Source of the DNA: JAYEIA01 sp964472505
Lineage (GTDB): Bacteria > Bacteroidota > Bacteroidia > Bacteroidales > JAADGE01
Length of the DNA stretch: 6,069 bases
Assembly (NCBI GenBank): GCA_964472505.1
Contig: CAYYQW010000135.1
Coordinates: 1 to 6,069, forward strand
Reading direction: 5' to 3'
A program made the translations under genes and the position numbers. Positions 1 to 6,069 of the stretch are shown piece by piece (position 1 is the first letter of the stretch; every line of letters begins with the position of its first letter). The notes beneath the pieces are model-generated. The model made no database searches and was not told where the DNA came from. It was given only the letters and a program-made list of their open reading frames with translations.

Positions 1-52
1 CTTCGACAAGCTCAGTCTCCTTCGGTATTTTCGGAGGCTGAGCCTGTCGAAG
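1..52. repeat. REP-like imperfect inverted repeat (long hairpin)
   Basis: Two 20-base arms (1-20 and 33-52) pair as an inverted repeat with two mismatches, around a 12-base loop at 21-32. The outer core is CTTCGACAAGCTCAG on the left and CTGAGCCTGTCGAAG on the right. Both mismatches are A/C or G/T type, so each strand's RNA would keep one as a G-U wobble. I recognise this TTCGACA-GCTCAG palindrome as a type dispersed between genes in many bacterial genomes, including Bacteroidota, but cannot name its family with certainty. It lies 80 bases past the aspS stop codon. No T-run follows it on the minus strand, so it is not a typical intrinsic terminator, although it could stabilise the mRNA 3' end. 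The window begins exactly on the repeat, so the element may extend further left. Confidence 0.75.
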
Positions 53-132
53 CCGTTGATAACTAAGTATGCGTAATGAGCTAATAAGCAACAACTTAAA
101 ATACGCGAATAGGGGTAAATGCGGATATTCAT

Positions 133-1884
133 TTATTCTTTAATAACTTTCAGATGTAAGTCTTTAAGTTGTTCATCATTAATAAGCGCCGGAGCTTCGG
201 TCATTAAGTCTCTGCCTTGGTTGTTCTTTGGGAAAGCCATAACATCACGAATGGATTGAGAGCCGTTAAAGAGCGCTACCCAGCGGTCGAAACCAAAAGC
301 AATTCCGCCGTGCGGAGGAGCACCGTATTTAAAAGCATTCATCAAAAAGCCGAATTGAGCCTCGGCTTCTTCTTCGGTAAAACCTAAGGTTTCGAATATT
401 TTTTTCTGCAGTTCAAGTGTGTGAATACGAATCGAGCCGCCGCCAATTTCATTTCCGTTGATTACCAAATCGTAAGCATCGGCAATAATGTTTTCGGGTG
501 CATTTTCGTCGAATTCATTCTGCCCGCCTTTTGGTGCTGTAAACGGATGATGAACGGCATGCAATTCGCCGCTTTCTTCGTTGATTTCAAAAAGCGGAAA
601 ATCGGTAATCCAAACCGGGGCAAATGTATCTTCGTCCAATAATTCTAATCTGCCGGCCATTTCAAGTCTGAGTTCCCCCAAAGCTTTTAGTGTATGATTT
701 TTATTTCCGGACATCACAAGGATTAAATCGCCCGGTTTTGCACCTGTTTTTTCGGCCCAGAGCTTTAAATCTTCTTCTGAGTAGAATTTATCCACTGATG
801 ATTTAAACGTGCCGTCAGTGTTGTATTTTGCGAAAACTAAGCCTTTGGCTCCAATTTGCGGGCGTTTGACCCAATCAATGAGTTTATCGGTTTGTTTTCG
901 GGAGTAACCGGCCAAGCCGTCGGCTACAATTGCACCTACATATTCTGCCGAGTCAAATACTTTAAATCCTTTTCCGGTGGCGGTTTGACTCAAATCGGAA
1001 ATTTTCATGTCGAAACGCAGGTCGGGTCGGTCGGTGCCGTAATATTCCATGGCATCAGTGTAAGCTAATCTATGAAAAGCTTCGGAATAGTCGATATTTT
1101 TTACGGCTTTGAACAAATGTTTGGCCAAACCTTCAAAAAGATTCAAAACATCATCACGTTCTACAAATGACATTTCACAATCAATTTGGGTGAATTCCGG
1201 TTGACGGTCAGCCCTAAAATCTTCATCTCTGAAACATTTTGTGATTTGAAAATAACGGTCGTAGCCCGAGAGCATCAGCAATTGTTTAAAAAGTTGCGGC
1301 GATTGGGGCAGGGCATAGAAACCTCCGGCCTTCATGCGCGAAGGAACCAGAAAGTCGCGGGCGCCTTCGGGAGTTGATTTTATTAAAAAAGGTGTCTCGA
1401 TTTCCATAAATTCTTGCTTACTCAGATAATTTCTAATTTCCTGAGCCATTTTATGTCTGAGTATTAAGCCTTTTTGCATTTTACTGCGTCGCAAATCCAG
1501 AAAACGATATTTCATGCGTTGTTCTTCACCGCCGTCTGTATCGTCTTCTATGGTGAAGGGCGGTATTTCCGACTGTGAAAGTATTTCAACCGTTTCGGTC
1601 AATATTTCGATATCACCGGTAGGAATATTTTTATTTTTATTGCTGCGTTCCGAGACTTTGCCTTGTATTTTGATTACATATTCTCGGCCGAGTTTTTGAA
1701 CTTGCTCGGATGTTTCGGGCTTTTGTTCGGTATCAAAAACCAGTTGTGTAATGCCGTAGCGGTCGCGCAAATCAATAAAGGTCATGCCTCCCAGATTACG
1801 AATTTTGTGAATCCAGCCGCTGAGCGTAACTTCTTCTCCGACCTGTTTTGTGCGGAGCTCCCCGCATGTATGTGTTCTGTACAT
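133..1884 (-). CDS. aspS: Aspartyl-tRNA synthetase (AspRS)
   Basis: A cytoplasmic class II aminoacyl-tRNA synthetase that attaches L-aspartate to tRNA-Asp using ATP. The 583-residue product has the usual length for bacterial AspRS. Residues ~15-110 form the N-terminal OB-fold that reads the anticodon. The catalytic core follows, with motif 1 around 162-183, motif 2 around 218-235 (FRDED then RADRQPEFTQID), the bacterial HHPFTAP element at 445-451, NGNEIGGGSIRIH at 476-488 and motif 3 GIAFGFDRWVAL at 527-538. A bacteria-specific GAD insertion lies between motifs 2 and 3. The start is the ATG at 1884, which gives MYRTHTCGELR as in family members. The in-frame ATG at 1929 is rejected because it lies upstream of the -7 promoter element and adds a non-conserved, hydrophobic 15-residue stretch. 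Leu31 occupies the position that is His in nondiscriminating enzymes, which suggests a tRNA-Asp-specific (discriminating) enzyme; this is inference from an alignment by eye. The gene appears monocistronic. Confidence 0.97.
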   Translation of the reverse strand: MYRTHTCGELRTKQVGEEVTLSGWIHKIRNLGGMTFIDLRDRYGITQLVFDTEQKPETSEQVQKLGREYVIKIQGKVSERSNKNKNIPTGDIEILTETVEILSQSEIPPFTIEDDTDGGEEQRMKYRFLDLRRSKMQKGLILRHKMAQEIRNYLSKQEFMEIETPFLIKSTPEGARDFLVPSRMKAGGFYALPQSPQLFKQLLMLSGYDRYFQITKCFRDEDFRADRQPEFTQIDCEMSFVERDDVLNLFEGLAKHLFKAVKNIDYSEAFHRLAYTDAMEYYGTDRPDLRFDMKISDLSQTATGKGFKVFDSAEYVGAIVADGLAGYSRKQTDKLIDWVKRPQIGAKGLVFAKYNTDGTFKSSVDKFYSEEDLKLWAEKTGAKPGDLILVMSGNKNHTLKALGELRLEMAGRLELLDEDTFAPVWITDFPLFEINEESGELHAVHHPFTAPKGGQNEFDENAPENIIADAYDLVINGNEIGGGSIRIHTLELQKKIFETLGFTEEEAEAQFGFLMNAFKYGAPPHGGIAFGFDRWVALFNGSQSIRDVMAFPKNNQGRDLMTEAPALINDEQLKDLHLKVIKE

Positions 1885-1905
1885 AATTTTTGGTAAAAAT
1901 TTTTG

Positions 1906-1934
1906 CAAAGTTAAATAAAAATAGAGCATTCAAA
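1906..1934 (-). promoter_or_regulatory. aspS promoter (Bacteroidota type)
   Basis: On the minus strand, TAACTTTG at 1913-1906 matches the Bacteroidota -7 consensus TAnnTTTG perfectly. A TTTG at 1934-1931 can serve as the -33 element with a 17-base spacer, slightly short for the consensus. Transcription would begin near 1900, leaving an A/T-rich leader of about 16 bases with no Shine-Dalgarno sequence before the ATG at 1884. This placement settles the aspS start codon. Confidence 0.6.
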
Positions 1935-1995
1935 AAAATGATTAAACGGCTCAGCGAGGTAGATGATAACCGATAAATAAGCTAAAGTAAAAATA

Positions 1996-2028
1996 TTGCA
2001 CACAAGCGGTATTTTTTATGTAATTTTG
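1996..2028 (+). promoter_or_regulatory. Promoter of the small lipoprotein gene
   Basis: TAATTTTG at 2021-2028 matches TAnnTTTG perfectly. A TTG at 1996-1998 is the candidate -33 element, 22 bases upstream. The expected transcription start near 2035 gives a leader of about 40 bases that is A/T-rich and lacks a clear Shine-Dalgarno sequence. The promoter is divergent from that of aspS, with the two -7 boxes about 110 bases apart. The rest of the 1885-2074 intergenic region shows no other recognisable element. Confidence 0.6.
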
Positions 2029-2074
2029 TTTCAGATAATTTTCTTTTAGTTTTTACGAATAAAAAAACGCTCTT

Positions 2075-2419
2075 ATGAAGCCTTATAGCGCAATTGTTGG
2101 GTTTTTGCTGGTAAGTTTATTTGCCGTTTCTGCTTGCGGCGAAAGCTCTGATGTTAAAGTCAGCAGCGAAATGCAGGATTTTTTGCAAGAGATTCAGGGC
2201 AGCTACAAAGATGTTTCGGCTGCTTTGGAAAAGTATGCAGCCAATGACGAACTGAAAACGCATAACATTACCATGTACGATTTGTCGGAAGGTAAAGTAA
2301 TTGCCGGAAATGATGATTGCTATACCACTGAATTTAATGCCGGAATTACGGTAAGAGTATATGTAATCTGTTGGCAGAACGGGAAGATTACTGCAATCAC
2401 TTCCAAAGGCATTAAATAA
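2075..2419 (+). CDS. Small putative lipoprotein of unknown function
   Basis: The 114-residue product begins with a lipoprotein signal peptide: Lys2, a hydrophobic stretch at about 5-20 and a lipobox VSAC ending at Cys21, where signal peptidase II would cut and the cysteine would be lipidated. The mature part is about 94 residues. Residues 30-65 look helical and amphipathic (SSEMQDFLQEIQGSYKDV). The C-terminal half looks beta-rich and contains two further cysteines, Cys82 and Cys99, which could form a disulfide in the periplasm. Residue +2 is Gly rather than Asp, so inner-membrane retention by the classical rule is not expected, and outer-membrane placement is plausible. I recognise no domain. 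The gene has its own promoter and is followed by another promoter before tadA, so it is probably transcribed alone. That it is a real gene is supported by the clear signal peptide and the well-placed promoter. Confidence 0.85.
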   Translation: MKPYSAIVGFLLVSLFAVSACGESSDVKVSSEMQDFLQEIQGSYKDVSAALEKYAANDELKTHNITMYDLSEGKVIAGNDDCYTTEFNAGITVRVYVICWQNGKITAITSKGIK

Positions 2420-2433
2420 TTTTAAGAAACTAA

Positions 2434-2462
2434 TTGCCAAAAGCATTTTTTCATTATGTTTG
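2434..2462 (+). promoter_or_regulatory. tadA promoter (Bacteroidota type)
   Basis: TATGTTTG at 2455-2462 matches TAnnTTTG perfectly. A TTG at 2434-2436 is the candidate -33 element, 18 bases upstream. The expected start near 2468 leaves only about 14 bases before the ATG at 2482, with no Shine-Dalgarno sequence. An 11-base palindrome, TTTGCGGCAAA (2459-2469), overlaps the -7 box and the expected transcription start. Confidence 0.6.
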
Positions 2463-2481
2463 CGGCAAATTATAAAGACAT

Positions 2482-2940
2482 ATGGATAAACCACAAAGCT
2501 TTTCGGATGAATATTTTATGAAGTATGCCTTGGCGGAAGCTCACAGAGCATTTGAAACCGGAGAAGTACCGGTTGGTGCTGTAGTGGTACACAACGATAT
2601 GGTGGTTGCCAAAGCACATAATTTAACGGAAAAGCTTAAAGATGCTACCGCCCATGCCGAAATGCAGGCGATAACTGCCGCAGCTTATAAGCTTGGAAAC
2701 AAATATTTGAAAGACTGCACGATGTACGTTACCGTGGAGCCTTGCACTATGTGTGCCGGCGCTTTGGATTGGTCGCAAATCTCACGTTTGGTTTACGGAG
2801 CCGAAGATGAGAAAAAAGGATACAGACATTTCTGTAACGATTCTGTTTTTAAGGGTGTAGAAGTTACATCCGGCGTGCTGGCAGAAGAAAGCAGTCGTTT
2901 GATGAAGAAATTTTTTAGAAAATTACGCAATAAACGGTAA
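2482..2940 (+). CDS. tadA: tRNA adenosine(34) deaminase TadA
   Basis: A zinc-dependent cytidine-deaminase-fold enzyme that converts the wobble adenosine 34 of tRNA-Arg(ACG) to inosine, letting one tRNA read three CGN codons. It acts in the cytoplasm, normally as a homodimer. The 152-residue length is typical. HAE at 58-60 supplies the zinc ligand His58 and the catalytic proton shuttle Glu60. PCTMC at 87-91 supplies zinc ligands Cys88 and Cys91. PVGAVVV at 30-36 and Asn47 correspond to conserved substrate-pocket positions of E. coli TadA. The C-terminal GVLAEESSRLMKKFFRKLR (131-149) is the characteristic TadA tail, which argues against guanine or cytosine deaminase, the main alternatives in this superfamily. 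The start ATG at 2482 fits the promoter and family N-terminus. The gene is monocistronic and ends just before a strong terminator. Confidence 0.95.
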   Translation: MDKPQSFSDEYFMKYALAEAHRAFETGEVPVGAVVVHNDMVVAKAHNLTEKLKDATAHAEMQAITAAAYKLGNKYLKDCTMYVTVEPCTMCAGALDWSQISRLVYGAEDEKKGYRHFCNDSVFKGVEVTSGVLAEESSRLMKKFFRKLRNKR

Positions 2941-2955
2941 ACGTTTTTTTAACAG

Positions 2956-2997
2956 TAAACAAAAAGTCCGGCAGTTTATTGCCGGACTTTTTGTTTA
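2956..2997. terminator. Bidirectional intrinsic terminator between tadA and glpD
   Basis: A perfect 18-base-pair inverted repeat (arms 2956-2973 and 2980-2997, core AGTCCGGCA / TGCCGGACT) encloses a 6-base loop. The GC-rich centre is flanked by A-tracts on one side and T-tracts on the other. On the plus strand the right arm ends in TTTTTGTTTA followed by six Ts; on the minus strand the mirror sequence gives CTTTTTGTTTA. It can therefore end both the tadA transcript and the converging U32-glpD transcript. The glpD stop codon TAA (2997-2995) lies inside the right arm. Confidence 0.92.
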
Positions 2998-4665
2998 TTT
3001 TTTAAAGTTTTGTGCATGTTCCAATTCCGCATGCAACTCTTCAATATCTTCTTTCAGTCGGCTTTCGTTTAGCTTTAAAAATTCCTTGAAGTAGCCGGCA
3101 GCTTCTTTAATGTTGGGAGCTATTTTATCAATTTCAAAAAAGATAAGCCCGGTGCGCCGGATGAAAAAGTCGGAAAGCGAGCAAGCGCCTTCGTAAAAAA
3201 TACAATACCAAATTTCTGCTTTAAGCCAGGCAGATTCTGAGTTCTTGCTTTCATTGTAGTATTCAAAGGCTTTTTCGCTAAGCCGGTCAAGGTTCATTCC
3301 GTATCGGAAAAATAGTTTACGGAAATCATCGGCCGTTATTTTTGTGTGCATCACCTCATCGTATTTCTTGGCATAGAGTTCCTCTATTTTTGATGTTTCG
3401 GGATAAAAAGGAAATTCCCCGCCCGAAAGCCGCATGTTTTTAGTTTGACATTTGATTTTTTCTCGTTCCGAATTTTTGCATAAGCGTTTCATTACTATAT
3501 TGGTAACATCTTTCGCCATAATGCGGTATCCGGTGAGTTTACCGCCGGCTATGGAAATCAGGCCGGTGTCGGAATGGAATATTTCATCTTTTCGCGAAAG
3601 CTCCGAAGGGTCTTTGCCTTCTTCGTGAATCAAGGGACGTAAACCGGCCCAAGCCGATTTAACATGTTTGGTGGTAAGCTTCGCATCCGGAGCAATCCGG
3701 TTTACGGCTTTAAGCAGATAGTCAACATCTTCGGATTTTATATCGGGATTTTCCAAGTTCCCGGAGTAGTTGGTATCGGTGGTTCCGATGTAAACAATAT
3801 CAAAACGCGGTATGGCAAATACCATGCGGTTGTCGCCGGTATCAAAATAAATGGCGTGGTTCAGGTTAAAGTCTTCTTTCGAAACTACTATGTGAATACC
3901 TTTGGAGTGGCGCAGATGTTTGCCCTCTAAAGAATTATCTTTTTTGCGAAGCCGGTCGGTCCAGGGGCCGGTGGCGTTTACAATGTTTTCGCCTTTTATC
4001 AGATAGGTTTCCCCGGTTTTTATATCTTTTACTTTGACGCCTTTTACTTTTTCGTCTTCGTATAAAAACTCTTCGGCTTTTGTATAATTAATTAAAGAAG
4101 CATCAAATTCCTGAGCTTTTTTCAAAACTTCCACTGTGAGCCTTGAATCATTGGTCTTATACTCGTAGTAGAGGGCGCCGGATTTTAATAAGTCTTTGCT
4201 CAGCAACGGAACCTTTTCCAGAGTTTCTTCTTTGGAGAGCATTTTTCGGTGTTCATCTTTTTTTACCCCGGCAAGAAAATCATATACGTACAGTGCCAGC
4301 GAAGTGGTAAATTCTCCCAAGCTTCCGTCCTCTATAATGGGCAAAATCATTTTTTCGGGAATTACGATGTGGGCAGCATTGGTGTGTACAATTTCGCGTT
4401 CGCGGCCTACTTCTCTGACCAAACCAAGCTCCAGATGCTCCAAATAACGCAAGCCTCCGTGTACAAGTTTTGTGGAACGGCTGCTGGTTCCGGCAGCATA
4501 ATCCTGCATTTCAATCAAAGCGGTTTTTATGCCTCGCGATGCGGCATCCAATGCAATACCGGCACCGGTTATTCCGCCGCCGATTATTATCAACTCAAAA
4601 GTTTCCGATTTAAGTTTTTCTACAGTTTGTTCTCTGTCAGAAGCTGAAAGCTGTTTATTCATCAT
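2995..4665 (-). CDS. glpD: FAD-dependent glycerol-3-phosphate dehydrogenase
   Basis: Oxidises sn-glycerol 3-phosphate to dihydroxyacetone phosphate and passes electrons through FAD to the membrane quinone pool, linking glycerol and phospholipid-derived carbon to glycolysis and respiration. It is a peripheral inner-membrane enzyme. The 556-residue product has the long form of the family, similar in length to Bacillus GlpD. The dinucleotide-binding motif IGGGITGAGIALDAASRG (28-45) fits family signature 1. GTSSRSTKLVHGGLRYLE (59-76) is the conserved flavin-contact region, GTTDT (294-298) and WAGLRP (339-344) lie around the substrate site, and GGKLTGYRIMA (374-384) fits signature 2. Residues from ~420 form the helical C-terminal domain, with CSLSDFFIRRTGLIF at 495-509. 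The first ATG (4665) overlaps the U32 gene by 11 bp; the next codon is also ATG (4662), so either could be used. No promoter box lies just upstream, so co-transcription with the U32 gene is expected. Confidence 0.95.
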   Translation of the reverse strand: MMNKQLSASDREQTVEKLKSETFELIIIGGGITGAGIALDAASRGIKTALIEMQDYAAGTSSRSTKLVHGGLRYLEHLELGLVREVGREREIVHTNAAHIVIPEKMILPIIEDGSLGEFTTSLALYVYDFLAGVKKDEHRKMLSKEETLEKVPLLSKDLLKSGALYYEYKTNDSRLTVEVLKKAQEFDASLINYTKAEEFLYEDEKVKGVKVKDIKTGETYLIKGENIVNATGPWTDRLRKKDNSLEGKHLRHSKGIHIVVSKEDFNLNHAIYFDTGDNRMVFAIPRFDIVYIGTTDTNYSGNLENPDIKSEDVDYLLKAVNRIAPDAKLTTKHVKSAWAGLRPLIHEEGKDPSELSRKDEIFHSDTGLISIAGGKLTGYRIMAKDVTNIVMKRLCKNSEREKIKCQTKNMRLSGGEFPFYPETSKIEELYAKKYDEVMHTKITADDFRKLFFRYGMNLDRLSEKAFEYYNESKNSESAWLKAEIWYCIFYEGACSLSDFFIRRTGLIFFEIDKIAPNIKEAAGYFKEFLKLNESRLKEDIEELHAELEHAQNFKK

Positions 4666-5917
4666 GTTCTTGGTTTTTATAAATGTATTTGTATAATTTG
4701 TCTGAAGGCCTTATTTTTTCGGGTACCGGCATGGAAAATCGTTGGCCTTTTACGACTTCACTTACCGGGTCTCTGTCGAGACGTATTTCTTTTACTTCGG
4801 TTTCGATAACGCCGGTTGTGGGGCCGGATATTAAAACTTTTTCGCCCGGCTTTAGTTGGCCGGCTTGCAGCAGAAACTCTCCCACACCAAGTTTCGAAAA
4901 ATAATTGGTTCCTTTACCGATATATTTTTTTGTCCGGCGGGCTTTTGAACCGTAGGTTTTGCTCCACTCCCCGGTGTGTTTTCCCATATAATAGCCTTCC
5001 CAAAATCCTCGGTTAAAAACAACGGATAAGCGTTTGGTCCAATCATCAATTTTGCTTTTCGTGTAAGTACCCGCCCGAATTGCTTGAACAGCTTCACGAT
5101 AGCATTCACTAACGGTTTTTACATATTCGGCGGGCCGGGCTCTGCCTTCAATTTTCAGAACCGTTACGCCGGCAGCCAAGAGCTTATCCAAAAAACCAAT
5201 GGTGGATAAATCTTTGGGCGACATGATGTATTCGTTGTCAATTTCAAGCTGATAACCGGTTTCGTTATTGGTTGCCGTATAAGATTTGCGGCAGGTTTGC
5301 AGACAGGCTCCGCGATTGGCCGATGAGTCGTGCTCATGCAGGCTTAAATAGCATTTGCCGGAAATGGCTATACAAAGTGCACCGTGAGCAAATACTTCTA
5401 TTTTGATTAATTCGCCGGCCGGACCGGTGATTTTTTCTTGTTTTATACTTTGAGTAATCTGTCGTATTTGTTTTAGATTCAGTTCCCTTGCAAGCACCAT
5501 AACATCTGCATACTTTGCATAGAATTTTACGGTTTCAATATTGCTGACATTAAGCTGCGTGGATAAATGAATTTCCATGCCGGCTGTATAAGCATAATTT
5601 ATAACCGATTGATCCGAGGCAATTATGGCGCTGATGCCTGCTGATTTGGCGGTATCTATAATATCATGCATCAGAGGGATTTCGTCGTCATAGATTACGG
5701 TGTTTACTGCAAGGTAAGAGCGCATGTTGTGCTGTTTACAGAAGTCTGCTATTTCCGGAAGGTCTTCGGTTGTGAAGTTTTTGGATGAGCCGGCTCGCAT
5801 GTTTAACTTTTCTATTCCGAAATATACCGAGTTTGCGCCGCCTTGCCAAGCCGCTGTGAGCGCTGAAAAATTACCGGCCGGTGCCATGATTTCTATTGGC
5901 TTGCTGTATGTATTCAT
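4655..5917 (-). CDS. Peptidase U32 family protein, TrhP/YegQ-like (probable tRNA wobble-uridine hydroxylation)
   Basis: U32 proteins were first classed as collagenase-like peptidases. Characterised bacterial members (TrhP/YegQ, RlhA/YdcP, UbiU/UbiV) instead take part in hydroxylations, using prephenate-dependent or O2-independent chemistry. The 420-residue product has the family start EIMAPAGNFSAL (9-20) and a TIM-barrel-like core with GGANSVYFG at 26-34. The U32 signature runs from Glu174 to Ser192 and fits the published pattern completely. Cys182, Cys189, Cys205 and Cys209 (spacing C-x6-C-x15-C-x3-C) are probable Fe-S cluster ligands. KIEGRARPAEYV (255-266) is the conserved block after the core. 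Residues ~330-415 resemble the U32 C-terminal beta domain found in TrhP, and with the length this favours TrhP, which makes 5-hydroxyuridine at tRNA position 34, over UbiU/V or the longer RlhA. That assignment is inference. It is the first gene of a leftward operon, overlapping glpD. The start ATG at 5917 fits the promoter and family N-terminus. Confidence 0.9.
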   Translation of the reverse strand: MNTYSKPIEIMAPAGNFSALTAAWQGGANSVYFGIEKLNMRAGSSKNFTTEDLPEIADFCKQHNMRSYLAVNTVIYDDEIPLMHDIIDTAKSAGISAIIASDQSVINYAYTAGMEIHLSTQLNVSNIETVKFYAKYADVMVLARELNLKQIRQITQSIKQEKITGPAGELIKIEVFAHGALCIAISGKCYLSLHEHDSSANRGACLQTCRKSYTATNNETGYQLEIDNEYIMSPKDLSTIGFLDKLLAAGVTVLKIEGRARPAEYVKTVSECYREAVQAIRAGTYTKSKIDDWTKRLSVVFNRGFWEGYYMGKHTGEWSKTYGSKARRTKKYIGKGTNYFSKLGVGEFLLQAGQLKPGEKVLISGPTTGVIETEVKEIRLDRDPVSEVVKGQRFSMPVPEKIRPSDKLYKYIYKNQEHDE

Positions 5918-5959
5918 TCAATTATGAGTCTTTTTATAAAAGCCTTTTGGGCTCTGATG

Positions 5960-5967
5960 CAAACTTA
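5960..5967 (-). promoter_or_regulatory. -7 element of the U32-glpD operon promoter
   Basis: TAAGTTTG on the minus strand (5967-5960) matches TAnnTTTG perfectly, 42 bases upstream of the ATG at 5917. No TTG or TTTG stands at the expected -33 distance, so the promoter is either weak, helped by an activator, or served by an alternative upstream contact. The leader would be about 35 bases, A/T-rich, without a clear Shine-Dalgarno sequence. Confidence 0.45.
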
Positions 5968-6039
5968 CTAAATTTTAAAAAGCATCTTTGATTAACGCGC
6001 TTGTTTGTAATTTAATTGAATTAGGCGGATAACTAATAC

Positions 6040-6069
6040 TTATAACTTCTTCTGTCCAAGTGCCGCATA
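6040..6069 (-). CDS. Possible C-terminal tail of a gene entering from the right
   Basis: On the minus strand one frame from the window edge reads YAALGQKKL and then stops at TAA (6042-6040). The short basic ending is protein-like, and the ~120 bases between it and the U32 start would be a normal intergenic gap holding the -7 element. Nine codons cannot identify a family, and another minus frame stays open longer here, so this is only a possibility. Confidence 0.2.
   Translation of the reverse strand, partial: YAALGQKKL

Noticed and set aside
53..132. Possible intrinsic terminator for aspS between its stop codon and the REP-like repeat
   Set aside because: Only a 5-bp GAATA/TATTC pairing could be found, without a GC-rich stem or a convincing T-run, so no terminator is called here.
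1947..1955. CGGCTCAGC in the aspS-lipoprotein intergenic region, resembling part of the REP-like repeat
   Set aside because: The similarity covers about eight bases, has no partner arm and does not extend to the TTCGACA core; chance is sufficient.
2117..2494. 125-codon open frame on the minus strand, opposite the lipoprotein gene
   Set aside because: It lies almost entirely antisense to a gene with a clear signal peptide and promoter, begins inside tadA, and its translation shows no recognisable motif or plausible composition.
4249..4647. 132-codon open frame on the plus strand within glpD
   Set aside because: Antisense to the FAD-binding region of glpD, which matches its family throughout; the frame is a by-product of glpD codon use.
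4852..5109. 85-codon minus-strand frame inside the U32 gene
   Set aside because: Same-strand, out-of-frame shadow of the U32 coding sequence; the U32 frame is intact and conserved through this stretch, so there is no frameshift to explain.
5936..5955. Small AGCC/GGCT hairpin in the leader of the U32-glpD operon, considered as a riboswitch or attenuator
   Set aside because: The stem is only four base pairs, and the leader is about 35 bases, too short for a known riboswitch class.

Overview
The window looks like ordinary chromosomal housekeeping DNA from a member of the Bacteroidota. Three things point there. Four start regions carry a match to the Bacteroidota -7 promoter element TAnnTTTG, three of them with an upstream TTG or TTTG. 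Start codons are preceded by A/T-rich leaders with no clear Shine-Dalgarno sequence. The protein variants (AspRS, TadA, U32 protein) read like Bacteroidota family members. Base composition is moderately AT-rich. The genus cannot be fixed from this sequence.

Layout, left to right. Positions 1-52 are a long imperfect inverted repeat, REP-like, at the very edge of the window. aspS (aspartyl-tRNA synthetase, minus strand) occupies 133-1884. A divergent intergenic region (1885-2074) holds one promoter for aspS and one for a small plus-strand lipoprotein gene (2075-2419) of unknown function. tadA (tRNA adenosine-34 deaminase, plus strand, 2482-2940) follows with its own promoter. tadA converges on glpD (FAD-dependent glycerol-3-phosphate dehydrogenase, minus strand, 2995-4665), and a strong bidirectional hairpin terminator at 2956-2997 contains the glpD stop codon. 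Upstream of glpD and overlapping it by 11 bp is a U32-family gene (4655-5917), probably a TrhP/YegQ-like tRNA hydroxylation enzyme. The two form an operon read leftwards from a promoter near 5960. The last 30 bases may hold the C-terminal end of another minus-strand gene, but this is weak.

Three of the five genes act on tRNA: aspS charges it, tadA edits the wobble base of tRNA-Arg, and the U32 protein probably helps hydroxylate wobble uridine. They are split among three transcription units, so this is proximity rather than a shared operon. glpD feeds glycerol 3-phosphate into glycolysis and the quinone pool. I found no CRISPR array, transposase, tRNA or rRNA gene, phage gene or defence system, and no convincing undescribed system. 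The points most worth a second look are the REP-like hairpin, the stop codon inside the terminator, the overlapping U32-glpD pair, and the orphan lipoprotein.
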